DNA from: Candidatus Cloacimonadota bacterium
Lineage (GTDB): Bacteria; Cloacimonadota; Cloacimonadia; Cloacimonadales; TCS61
Assembly (NCBI GenBank): GCA_003647825.1
Contig: QMNP01000003.1
Coordinates: forward strand, 1-20,777
Reading direction: 5' to 3'
DNA length: 20,777 nt
In this document: positions 7,516 to 14,948 of the stretch, one piece after another
How positions within the stretch are numbered: the stretch's first letter is position 1
Layout: each line of letters opens with the position of its first letter
Notes under the pieces: generated by a model
What the model was told of the DNA's origin: nothing
The model's database searches: none
The model's input: the letters and a program-made list of their open reading frames with translations, nothing else
Program-made: the position numbers and the translations under genes

Positions 7516-7564
7516 TTAACTACATGGTTAAAAATCTATTTTATAAAATTAACTGTCAAGTTAA
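7516..7564 (-). promoter_or_regulatory. Double operator and promoter of the XRE-S24 repressor gene
   Basis: Two 16-bp palindromes of identical form TTAAC-N6-GTTAA occur at 7516-7531 (N6 TACATG) and 7549-7564 (N6 TGTCAA), with centres 33 bp apart, about three helical turns. Read on the minus strand, the six spacer bases of the distal site are TTGACA, a consensus -35 box bracketed exactly by the operator arms. A TAGATT -10 candidate lies about 15 nt downstream, and the second operator lies between that and the start codon. Dimers bound at both sites would block the promoter, which fits autorepression. Confidence 0.75.
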
Positions 7565-7656
7565 AATAAATTGAGCTTCAAAAAGATTAAATAAAATTTG
7601 TGATTTGTATATTTATGCAAAAAAAAACCACTTTTTGAGTTCTGTATAATTGGGTA

Positions 7657-7737
7657 AAATTTCGAAAACCAGTAATGCAGGAAAAAATAGCGTCGTTTTC
7701 AGTAAGCTGAAAGCCGATGCACTACTGGTTGAAATTT
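7657..7737. repeat. Long hairpin-forming intergenic element
   Basis: The outer arms AAATTTC-GAA-AACCAGTA (left) and TACTGGTTGAAATTT (right) are complementary apart from a small bulge. Inside, GCGTCG pairs with CGATGC and TTTCAG with CTGAAA around a TAAG loop. The whole element is about 80 nt with no coding potential. It could be a second MITE-like family or a structured RNA. No promoter or T-run is evident, so neither reading is settled. Confidence 0.5.
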
Positions 7738-7757
7738 AGAAATGTGGCTTTGTTATT

Positions 7758-7824
7758 CCCACAACTGAAGTTGTAGGTTAATTCAATATTCAGTATGTCT
7801 TAAGCCCACAGTTTTAACTGTGGG
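7758..7824. repeat. Paired REP-like hairpins (BIME-type)
   Basis: The hairpin at 7758-7777 (CCCACAACT-GA-AGTTGTAGG, one mismatch) and the hairpin at 7805-7824 (CCCACAGTT-TT-AACTGTGGG, perfect 9-bp stem) are separated by 27 nt and flanked by GGTTAA and TTAAG. Two similar imperfect palindromes so arranged are the typical layout of REP doublets mobilised by RAYT-type transposases. No such transposase is in this window. Confidence 0.6.
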
Positions 7825-7888
7825 ATTAAATGAGACTCCACTCGCCCAGAATCACTTCAGAGGAGTAATATGATCTATATGGAATCAA

Positions 7889-8947
7889 TTAAAAAATAGT
7901 AATTCGTCTAGTGTCAGATTCAAGCACTTCACCTATAATTACAGCCCATTCAATTCCCGCCTGTTTAATTTTATCCAGCAGTTTTTCGGCTTTATCTTCT
8001 GCAACGGAAATTAATAATCCACCAGAAGTTTGGGCATCGAACATCAGCATAATTTTATCATCTGGAATTAATTTCTTATCATATTCAACATTAGGTGAGA
8101 AATGTTCTCGATTATTGTATGAGCCGGCAGGAAACATTCCAAGTTCAGCCATCTCGTATGCTTCTTCAATTATGGGAATTGAATTACCATCTAATTGTAC
8201 GGCAATATTTTTTCTTGTCATTTCAAAAAGATGCCCGAGCAGACCAAAGCCAGTAACATCGGTCATGGCATTCACACCAAGATTCACAGCAATTTCAGCA
8301 GCTGTTTTGTTCAGAAAACTCATATGGAAAACTGCTTTATCAATTGCGTTTTTTGGGGCCAGGTCTGCTTTTATGGCAGTTGTTATCACACCAGTTCCCA
8401 AGGGTTTAGTCAGGATGATCTTGTCCCCTGGCCGCATTGTATTATTTCTTACGATCTTTTTTGGGTGAACTAATCCAGTAACTGATAAACCGTATTTCAT
8501 TTCCAGATCTTCTACAGTGTGTCCACCCAATAATACTCCGCCTGCTTCTTTTATCTTTTCCAATCCACCTTGAAGTATTTCATTCAACACTTCTTTGGTA
8601 ACGTTACAGTTATCGTAAGCTACCATGTTTAAGGCAGTATGAACTTTTGCGCCCATAGCAAATATGTCGCTAAGACTATTGGCAGCAGCTATCTTACCAT
8701 ATAAATAAGGATCATTAACTACCGGAGTTATGAAATCAACAGTTTGCACAATTGCGGAATCATCTGAAATTTTATATACACCGGCATCATCACTACTTTC
8801 AAAACTTACAAGCATGTTTTTTGAGGATGAATTTATCAATCCTTGCATGATTTTTGCTAAGTCACCCGGACTTACTTTACCGGCTCAACCAGCAGCACGT
8901 ACATGCTGAGTTAATTTTACATTATCTAATTTATTACCTTTATTCAT
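7889..8947 (-). CDS. selD: Selenide, water dikinase (selenophosphate synthetase), selenocysteine-containing
   Basis: The gene makes selenophosphate from selenide and ATP, the Se donor for Sec-tRNA and selenouridine synthesis. The full product is 352 residues if the in-frame TGA at 8885-8887 is read as selenocysteine (residue 21). The local sequence RAAGUAGKVSPGDLAKIM aligns with the E. coli region GAGCGCKISP, so Sec replaces catalytic Cys17 and Lys24 matches Lys20. Downstream are the expected SDDSAIVQTVDFITPVVNDPYLYGKIAAAN-type ATP-binding stretches, GGHTVEDLEMKYGLSVTG and DVTGFGLLGHL. The start ATG at 8947 places the motif at the family's usual distance from the N-terminus; the ribosome site is weak. 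A gene call starting at 8848 would lack the catalytic residue and the glycine-rich loop. selA, selB and tRNA-Sec are not in this window. Confidence 0.93.
8858..8887 (-). promoter_or_regulatory. Selenocysteine UGA codon with candidate bacterial SECIS hairpin
   Basis: The UGA at 8887-8885 (minus strand) is followed 11 nt later by TAAGT-CCGGGTG-ACTTA (8874-8858), a 5-bp stem with a G-rich apical loop. Bacterial SECIS elements place a G/U-bearing apical loop about 16-37 nt after the UGA; here the loop is at nt 19-25 counted from the U. The recoding itself is strongly supported by protein conservation on both sides. The precise hairpin is inferred. Confidence 0.75.
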
Positions 8948-8983
8948 TCTACTTAATCCAATTATTATTTTCTTTTCGCTGGA

Positions 8984-9012
8984 TAATTAGATTTATAGTG
9001 ATTGTATGTCAA
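8984..9012 (-). promoter_or_regulatory. Candidate selD promoter
   Basis: TTGACA (9012-9007, minus strand) is followed after 17 nt by TAATTA (8989-8984), which is a poor -10 match. Transcription would begin about 30 nt before the ATG at 8947. The rest of the very AT-rich spacer 8948-9229 shows no other element I can defend. Confidence 0.35.
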
Positions 9013-9229
9013 TTGATAAGTTTAAAATAATTTTCAATTTCATAATTACAATTATAATAATTTATTATGCACATTAGCTGCCTGTCGTTAAAAAAAATTA
9101 TACAACACTTTAATACAATGATTATAACAAGTTAAATATTGTTTCATAAGGTTGAAGAAAATAAATCAATTTACAAATATAAAAGCAATTACAATATTTG
9201 ACACAATAAATTTAGGAGGATTGAGCACT

Positions 9230-10003
9230 ATGAAAAAAGCGTTAGTAGTTTTGTTGGTTATGTTGGTGTCTGCTGGTCTGTTTGCAGACTTTACCTGGAT
9301 GCAGTTGAACTTGTACGAAGCAGTTGGACTTGCAAACCCATTTGGAGATACTTATAATGACACTTACTTTGAAATTGAAGGTGGCGGAAGAACGGGTATT
9401 TTAAACTTTTACTATTTCTTTGATGCAAATCACATCTTTGGACAGGGAGAAAATGCTTTTGGTGCTGAATCTCCAGCAAATTCAGGTGATTTCTTTACTA
9501 AAATTAATCCGAGATTCAGTCTAACTAAACTGATGGGTAGAGAGAAATGTTTTGGTCCTATCAAAGAATCCTATATAGCTGCTGTATATAAAGGATTCAA
9601 TGGTGGAGAAAACTATTACATTGGTATAGGTACGGATTTAGCAATACCATTTTTTGATATGTTCTCGTTGAACTTGTACCAAAAAATTGATAATACAAGT
9701 TTCGGTGCGGATATGGAACCTGCTGGTTTTGTTGCAATGATCAACTGGTATACAAATGTTAAAAAATTCAGCGATGATTTCAACCTGACATATCAGGGCT
9801 GGTCAGATTTTGGTTTTGCCAACACTTATTCCGAAGATAACGGTGGAGAAGCAACTGAATGGCAAATGTTCAATGGTTTTTTCTGGAATTATAAGAAATG
9901 GTCATTATCAACTAATGTAAAATTGCACAAAAACTTCTTATATTCGAGTGCAAATAATCACGATGCAACCTCCTTCTTCTTTGGTCTGCACCGCAGATTC
10001 TAA
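9230..10003 (+). CDS. Tsx-like nucleoside-specific outer-membrane channel
   Basis: A 257-residue outer-membrane beta-barrel protein. Residues 1-19 are a signal peptide (MKKALVVLLVMLVSAGLFA), then alternating-strand sequence ends in the aromatic terminus LHRRF typical of barrels recognised by the BAM machinery. ILNFYYFFDANHIFG, NYYIGIGTDL and the long FNLTYQGWSDFGFANTYSED stretch resemble Tsx/OmpK-family proteins, which pass nucleosides across the outer membrane (E. coli Tsx is slightly longer). The start ATG at 9230 has AGGAGGA nine bases upstream; a longer frame to 9152 lacks a ribosome site and would spoil the signal peptide. It precedes a nucleoside-type ABC transporter operon, which supports the substrate call. 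A terminator at 10021 separates its transcript from those genes. Confidence 0.82.
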   Translation: MKKALVVLLVMLVSAGLFADFTWMQLNLYEAVGLANPFGDTYNDTYFEIEGGGRTGILNFYYFFDANHIFGQGENAFGAESPANSGDFFTKINPRFSLTKLMGREKCFGPIKESYIAAVYKGFNGGENYYIGIGTDLAIPFFDMFSLNLYQKIDNTSFGADMEPAGFVAMINWYTNVKKFSDDFNLTYQGWSDFGFANTYSEDNGGEATEWQMFNGFFWNYKKWSLSTNVKLHKNFLYSSANNHDATSFFFGLHRRF

Positions 10004-10020
10004 TTAAGTAAATATTGTAT

Positions 10021-10046
10021 AGAGCAGGTTTCGGCCTGCTCTTTTT
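10021..10046 (+). terminator. Intrinsic terminator of the Tsx-like gene
   Basis: AGAGCAGG and CCTGCTCT pair around a TTTCGG loop, followed by TTTTT. It begins 18 nt after the stop codon. Confidence 0.9.
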
Positions 10047-10110
10047 GTCATTCCCATAAAAATGGTAATCCATGAATTTTATTAGATCCCCGCTTTTGCG
10101 AGGATGACAG
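10047..10110. repeat. Decayed REP-like unit between the Tsx-like gene and the ABC operon
   Basis: The unit begins GTCATTCCC and ends GGATGAC, with GTAATCCAT and AGATCCCCGC...GCGAGG inside. The same blocks in the same order occur at 2084-2122, where the left stem is intact. It lies between the terminator and the ribosome site of the ABC ATPase gene, so it would be in the 5' leader of that operon. Confidence 0.55.
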
Positions 10111-10129
10111 AGAAAAATCGGAGTAAAAT

Positions 10130-11686
10130 TTGTCCGGAAATATAAAACCAGACGCAAAAAGTACTGCCCAGATTCCTGTAGTTTACATGAAAAATATCAT
10201 CAAAAAATTTGGTGATTTTGTTGCTAATGATACAATCAGTCTTAAAGTGCATAAAGGTGAAGTACATGCCCTTCTTGGAGAAAACGGAGCAGGAAAATCT
10301 ACATTGATGAATGTACTTTATGGTCTCTATACACCTACCAGTGGACAGATATTCATTAACGGGAAAGAAGTTGAGATCAAGAATCCAAATATTGCGATAC
10401 AGCATAAGATCGGAATGGTGCATCAGCATTTTATGCTGGTGAAGCCATTTACTGTAACGGAAAATATAATTCTTGGTATGGAAAAAACCGGAAGTTTTGG
10501 TAAGCTTCACATTGCTGAGGCTGAAAAAGAAGTTGAGGAGCTTTCCAAAAAATATGGATTAGCTGTAAATCCCAGAGCAAAGATCGAAGACATAACTGTG
10601 GGTATGCAGCAGCGGGTAGAAATTTTAAAAGCATTGTATCGCGGAGCTGATATACTGATATTAGATGAACCAACGGCAGTTCTAACACCTCAGGAAATTT
10701 ATGAACTTGGCAAGATCGTACATAATCTTACAAAAGAAGGTAAATCTATAATTCTCATCAGCCATAAACTTAAAGAACTAAAAATAATGGCAGATTATTG
10801 TACCATAATCCGACGCGGAAAGTTTATTGATACCGTTGATGTAAGTAAAACTACTGAAGAAGAACTTGCTGCAAAAATGGTTGGCCGGGCAGTGAACTTC
10901 ATAGTGGATAAAAAACCTAAAGAAGCAGGTGAAGTTGTCTTGAAAATTGAAGATCTGGTCGTAAAAGATAACCGTGGTTTGGATGCAGTAAAAAAGCTTT
11001 CTCTGGAAGTAAGAAGAGGTGAGATCCTGGGATTAGCCGGCATAGATGGTAACGGGCAGTCTCAGCTACTTGAAGCTATCACGGGATTAAGAAAAATAGA
11101 ATCGGGTAAAGTATCAATTCATAACAAAGATATAACTAATAAAACTCCTCTGGAGATTATCGAAAGTAAAATTTCCAACATTCCTCAGGATAGACAGAAG
11201 CGTGGTCTTGTCCTGGATTTCTCTGTATCTGAGAATTTAATTCTGGAGAATCACTTTAAAAAACCTTTTGCGAAAAAGGGAGTTTTAGATCACTTGAAGA
11301 TTACTGAGTTTTCGATAGAGCTGATCGATAAGTTTGATGTTCGACCTACAGATGAAAATAAAATTGTTGGAAATCTTTCCGGCGGCAACCAACAGAAAGT
11401 AATAATAGCACGGGAAGTAACCAATGATCCGGATCTGCTTATTGCAGCACAACCGACAAGAGGATTGGATGTAGGGGCAATTGAGTATGTTCATCGAGCT
11501 CTGGTGAGACAACGTGATGAAGATAAGGCAGTTCTACTTGTATCATTAGAATTGGACGAAGTAATTAATGTTTCCGATAGGATTGCAGTGATCTACGAAG
11601 GTGCAATTGTAGGTATGGTAGATGCAAAAGATGCAGATATAGAAAGCCTTGGCTTGATGATGGCAGGAGGAACTGCAAGTGATTAA
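10130..11686 (+). CDS. Nucleoside-type ABC transporter ATP-binding protein with two nucleotide-binding domains
   Basis: A 518-residue cytoplasmic ATPase of the sugar/nucleoside (RbsA/NupO/BmpB-like) class with tandem domains. Domain 1 has Walker A GENGAGKST (50-58), signature-like VGMQQR (157-162) and Walker B LILDEP (176-181). Domain 2 has a degenerate Walker A (GIDGNGQS, near 305-312), an intact signature LSGGNQQK (416-423) and a Walker B-like LLIAAQPTRGLDVGA without the catalytic Glu. One full and one degenerate site is usual for this family. The start is a TTG with GGAG six bases upstream. The internal ATG at 10187 would delete the first beta strand and has no ribosome site. Its end overlaps the first permease by 8 nt, showing translational coupling. 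Confidence 0.93.
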   Translation: MSGNIKPDAKSTAQIPVVYMKNIIKKFGDFVANDTISLKVHKGEVHALLGENGAGKSTLMNVLYGLYTPTSGQIFINGKEVEIKNPNIAIQHKIGMVHQHFMLVKPFTVTENIILGMEKTGSFGKLHIAEAEKEVEELSKKYGLAVNPRAKIEDITVGMQQRVEILKALYRGADILILDEPTAVLTPQEIYELGKIVHNLTKEGKSIILISHKLKELKIMADYCTIIRRGKFIDTVDVSKTTEEELAAKMVGRAVNFIVDKKPKEAGEVVLKIEDLVVKDNRGLDAVKKLSLEVRRGEILGLAGIDGNGQSQLLEAITGLRKIESGKVSIHNKDITNKTPLEIIESKISNIPQDRQKRGLVLDFSVSENLILENHFKKPFAKKGVLDHLKITEFSIELIDKFDVRPTDENKIVGNLSGGNQQKVIIAREVTNDPDLLIAAQPTRGLDVGAIEYVHRALVRQRDEDKAVLLVSLELDEVINVSDRIAVIYEGAIVGMVDAKDADIESLGLMMAGGTASD

Positions 11687-12803
11687 GAAATTCTTGAAAT
11701 TGTTTTCCAATAATGTCTTCCTCTTTACAGTAATCTCAATTTTTCTGGGTCTATTTATTGGTGCTATCATATTACTGGCTGCTGGTTTCAACCCTTTGCA
11801 GGCTTATGGAGTTATGCTGCAGGGAATTTTTGGAAAACCAAAATATCTATCTTACGTAATCATTCGATCTACACCACTAATTCTAACAGGATTATCGATC
11901 GCTTTTGCTTTTAGAACCGGACTTTTTAACATTGGAGCCGAAGGACAATACATAATTGGAAGCACTGTTGCTGTGGTTGTGGGATATTTTATTCATCTTC
12001 CAGCAATTCTGCATATTCCTTTAGTAATTATTTGTGCATTAATAGCATCAGGTTTTTGGGGTGGTATTACCGGATTTTTTAAAGCCAGATTTGGAGTGAA
12101 TGAAGTTATTTCTACTATCATGCTGAATTGGGTTGCTTTATATTTACAAAACTTTCTTATCTATACTCCAGGATTTCAAAAACCGGGAGGAGAAGTTTCA
12201 TATGCTATTCAGCCAACTGCAAGTATTACATTTTTAGATAAATGGAAGCGTTCAGAAGAAGGTATAGCCTGGTTACTCGATCATCCATTTTGGCGAGATC
12301 TTTTTAAAACTCCGATCAACTGGGGATTTTTGATCGCTATAGCGGTAGCAGTATTAGTTTGGTTCATATTAAAGCATACGACTCTTGGTTATCGTCTTCG
12401 TGCTGTAGGTTTCAACCTTTATGCAGCTGAATATGGCGGTATTAATGTAAAGAAGAATATGGTGATTTCCATGACTATCGCTGGAGCATTGTCCGGCTTA
12501 GCCGGTGCTTTGCAGGTTATGGGAGTATCGCATCAAATTTCTCTGCTCGCGGCAATGGAAGGTTATGGCTTTGATGGAATTGCAGTTTCACTTATTGGTA
12601 ATAGCACACCCATAGGATGTGTATTTTCAGGCCTTCTTTTCGGTGGTTTAAAATATGGAGGTCCAAAGATGCAGCCTGCCATGGGTGCACCTTCTGAGAT
12701 CATTAATATCGTAATTGGCATAATCGTTTTCTTTATTGCAATTCCTCAAGTGATAAGATTAATTCTGGAATTTGGAAAACGTAAGAAAGCAGAAAAAGTT
12801 TAG
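11679..12803 (+). CDS. Nucleoside-type ABC transporter permease 1
   Basis: A 374-residue polytopic inner-membrane protein of the BPD_transp_2 class (NupP/BmpC-like). About nine hydrophobic segments are visible. Conserved features are TPLILTGLSIAFAFRTGLFN, IGAEGQY and NEVISTIMLNW, and the cytoplasmic coupling region LGYRLRAVGFNLYAAEYGGI near 244-263. GAPSEI and the C-terminal IPQVIRL segment follow. It forms the channel with permease 2. The GTG start at 11679 has AGGAGG eight bases upstream and lies inside the end of the ATPase gene. No truncation or missing family region is seen. Confidence 0.92.
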   Translation: MIKKFLKLFSNNVFLFTVISIFLGLFIGAIILLAAGFNPLQAYGVMLQGIFGKPKYLSYVIIRSTPLILTGLSIAFAFRTGLFNIGAEGQYIIGSTVAVVVGYFIHLPAILHIPLVIICALIASGFWGGITGFFKARFGVNEVISTIMLNWVALYLQNFLIYTPGFQKPGGEVSYAIQPTASITFLDKWKRSEEGIAWLLDHPFWRDLFKTPINWGFLIAIAVAVLVWFILKHTTLGYRLRAVGFNLYAAEYGGINVKKNMVISMTIAGALSGLAGALQVMGVSHQISLLAAMEGYGFDGIAVSLIGNSTPIGCVFSGLLFGGLKYGGPKMQPAMGAPSEIINIVIGIIVFFIAIPQVIRLILEFGKRKKAEKV

Positions 12804-12817
12804 GTGGGGAAGGATAG

Positions 12818-13792
12818 ATGCTTCATAATATAGCACTGATACTGGGAACTACGCTAATGTATTCTACACCGCTGATCTATACTGCTCTTGGTGGTGTAAT
12901 ATCAGAAAACTCAGGAGTTGTTAATATTGGTCTGGAAGGGATGATGGTCGTCGGCGCTTTTGCCGGTGCGGCAGTTGGTTATTTCACTGGAAATCCCTGG
13001 ATCGCATTTATGGCTGCTGGAATTGCCGGTGGACTTTTTGGATTGCTGCATGCAATTGCTTGCGTAACTTTTCATGCAGACCAGATCGTATCTGGAATTG
13101 CCATTAATTTCTTAGGACCTGGAATTTCACTGTTTCTAAGTAGAATTTTATTTGATGGCGCAACTATGACACGATCAATAGATTTGAATAATAAAATGCC
13201 AAGAATACTAAATTCGATATTCCCTAATGAGAATATTCTTATAGAAAAAGGGTATGAGGGCACACGACTGTTTTTTATGAATTTCATGAATCTTTTTCTG
13301 GGAAACAGATATGCCACTGTTTATATGGCATTCATTTTAGTTTTTATTGTTTGGTTTGTCTTATATAAAACCAAACTTGGTTTAAGGATAAGAGCTGTTG
13401 GTGAACATCCGAAAGCGGCAGATACTTTGGGCGTTAATGTAGCAAAAACAAGATATCTGGCAGTAATAACTTCCGGAGTTTTTTCAGGATTCGGAGGAGC
13501 TGCCATGAGTTTGGCAATAGTATCCAATTTCCGACCTACGCTGATTTCAGGGCATGGATTTATAGCCTTGGCTGCCATGATATTTGGAAAATGGAAACCT
13601 CAAGGTGCTTTGCTGGCCTGTTTGTTATTTGGTAGTGCTCAGGGGCTTACGGTATTCCTTGGTCAATTTGATTTTAATGTCTCATCATCAATTCTAAGTA
13701 TGCTACCATACATTCTTACATTGGTGATTTTAATTAGTTTTGTTGGAAAATCAGTGGCACCGGCAGCTGATGGTATTCCATATAAAAAATAA
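12818..13792 (+). CDS. Nucleoside-type ABC transporter permease 2
   Basis: A 324-residue polytopic inner-membrane protein, also BPD_transp_2 (NupQ/BmpD-like). Opening residues STPLIYTALGGVISENSGVV and the motif NIGLEGMMVVGAF match the partner permease of purine-nucleoside ABC systems. The coupling stretch LGLRIRAVGEHPKAADTLGV (near 188-207) contacts the ATPase, and HGFIALAAMIFGKWKP follows. It begins 14 nt after permease 1, with AAGGA just ahead of the ATG. Both permeases together with the ATPase and the lipoprotein make a complete importer. Confidence 0.92.
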   Translation: MLHNIALILGTTLMYSTPLIYTALGGVISENSGVVNIGLEGMMVVGAFAGAAVGYFTGNPWIAFMAAGIAGGLFGLLHAIACVTFHADQIVSGIAINFLGPGISLFLSRILFDGATMTRSIDLNNKMPRILNSIFPNENILIEKGYEGTRLFFMNFMNLFLGNRYATVYMAFILVFIVWFVLYKTKLGLRIRAVGEHPKAADTLGVNVAKTRYLAVITSGVFSGFGGAAMSLAIVSNFRPTLISGHGFIALAAMIFGKWKPQGALLACLLFGSAQGLTVFLGQFDFNVSSSILSMLPYILTLVILISFVGKSVAPAADGIPYKK

Positions 13793-13830
13793 AAAACAGC
13801 AAAAACCGGAAAAATTAATAGGAGGGGTTA

Positions 13831-14832
13831 ATGTTGAACAAAAAAGTTGTAGTTTTATTATGTATTGCAGTACTAGTTGTTGCTGGCTGTAGTCAAGCCA
13901 AAAAGGAAGCTGCCATAAAAGTGGCAATGGTTACTGATGTTGGTGGTGTAAACGACCAATCTTTTAATCAAAGTGCCTGGGAAGGTCTGCAAAGAGCAGA
14001 GAAGGAAATTGATATCAAAGCCAGTTATCTGGAATCAACTCAGGATGCTGACTACAAACCCAATATGGAAACTTTATTTGATGCAGGAAATGAACTTATC
14101 TGGGGTATTGGTTTTAAAATGGCTGATGTTCTGAGTGAATTAGCTACAATGAATACTGAGCAGAAATACGCAGGAATAGACTGTTTCTTTGAAGCTCCTA
14201 CACCAAATCTGGTTGGAGTATTATTTAGAGAGCAAGAACCTTCCTATCTGGTAGGCTACATTGCTGGTAAAATGACCAAAACAAATAAAGTAGGTTTTGT
14301 TGGTGGAATGGATTTCTTTGTAATTCATAAATTCCATTATGGATTTTTAGCAGGTGTAAAAGAAGGGAATCCAGATTGTGAAGTTCTAGTTCAATATGCA
14401 GATTCTTTTACAGATGCAGCCAAGGGAAAAGCAATTGCCAACCAGATGTACAAAAACGGTGCTGATATCATATTCCACGCAGCCGGTGGAGTTGGCGACG
14501 GTGTGATCGAAGCGGCTAAAGAGCAGAATAAATATGCAATTGGCGTTGATAAAGATCAAAACTCTCTTGCACCAGATAACGTGATCACATCCGCTATGAA
14601 GCGAGTAGATAACGCTATTTATAATCTTACAAAAACTTTGGTTGAAGGAACCTTCCCTGGTGGAACAAACGTAGTTTATGGATTAAAAGAAGGCGGAGTA
14701 GGAATCGCACCAACTTCCTATAAACATGTTTCAGCAGAGATTCTGGAAGAAGTTAAAGGTTTGGAAGCGAAAATTATTGCCGGTGAAATTGTACCTCCAA
14801 CTTCTAGTGAAGAATGGGAAGCAATGCAGTAA
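13831..14832 (+). CDS. PnrA/BMP-family nucleoside-binding lipoprotein
   Basis: A 333-residue substrate-binding lipoprotein. The signal ends in VVAGC with lipidated Cys20. The mature protein shows BMP (PnrA-like) motifs: VAMVTDVGGVNDQSFNQSAW (near 31-50), WGIGFKMAD, then SYLVGYIAGKMTKTNKVGFV, and DAAKGKAIANQMYKNGADII with HAAGGVGDGVIEAA further on. In characterised relatives (Treponema PnrA) these bind purine nucleosides. It sits in the periplasm, tethered to a membrane, and delivers ligand to the two permeases encoded just upstream. AGGAGGGG at 13820-13827 gives a very strong ribosome site, suited to the excess of binding protein these systems need. A good terminator follows at 14856. Purine-nucleoside specificity is inferred from family and context. 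Confidence 0.93.
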   Translation: MLNKKVVVLLCIAVLVVAGCSQAKKEAAIKVAMVTDVGGVNDQSFNQSAWEGLQRAEKEIDIKASYLESTQDADYKPNMETLFDAGNELIWGIGFKMADVLSELATMNTEQKYAGIDCFFEAPTPNLVGVLFREQEPSYLVGYIAGKMTKTNKVGFVGGMDFFVIHKFHYGFLAGVKEGNPDCEVLVQYADSFTDAAKGKAIANQMYKNGADIIFHAAGGVGDGVIEAAKEQNKYAIGVDKDQNSLAPDNVITSAMKRVDNAIYNLTKTLVEGTFPGGTNVVYGLKEGGVGIAPTSYKHVSAEILEEVKGLEAKIIAGEIVPPTSSEEWEAMQ

Positions 14833-14855
14833 TTGATTTTGTGTAATAAAATTAT

Positions 14856-14884
14856 AGCCCCGAATCGATCGGGGCTTTTTTTTT
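14856..14884 (+). terminator. Intrinsic terminator of the nucleoside ABC operon
   Basis: AGCCCCGA and TCGGGGCT form an 8-bp stem with loop ATCGA, followed by a run of nine T. It starts 24 nt after the lipoprotein stop codon. On the other strand the T-run is absent, so it serves the plus-strand operon. Confidence 0.93.
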
Positions 14885-14948
14885 ATGCTTAACTAGTTAA
14901 AAAAAATAACTATTTAATTATTACTTTTTTAAAAAATATGTACTGAAA

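Noticed and set aside
7869..7900. Eight-codon plus-strand frame starting near 7870 with a good GAGGAG ribosome-like site
   Set aside because: Too short to call, ends inside the 3' end of selD, and has no sign of conservation; probably chance.
7911..8468. 185-residue plus-strand open frame opposite selD
   Set aside because: It is antisense to a gene with strong family motifs and its translation is low-complexity Ser/Ile/Leu-rich without recognisable features.
9198..9206. TTGACACAA 32 nt before the Tsx-like start codon, resembling the -35 of two other promoters here
   Set aside because: A promoter with this -35 would start transcription at about the ATG and lose the strong AGGAGGA ribosome site.
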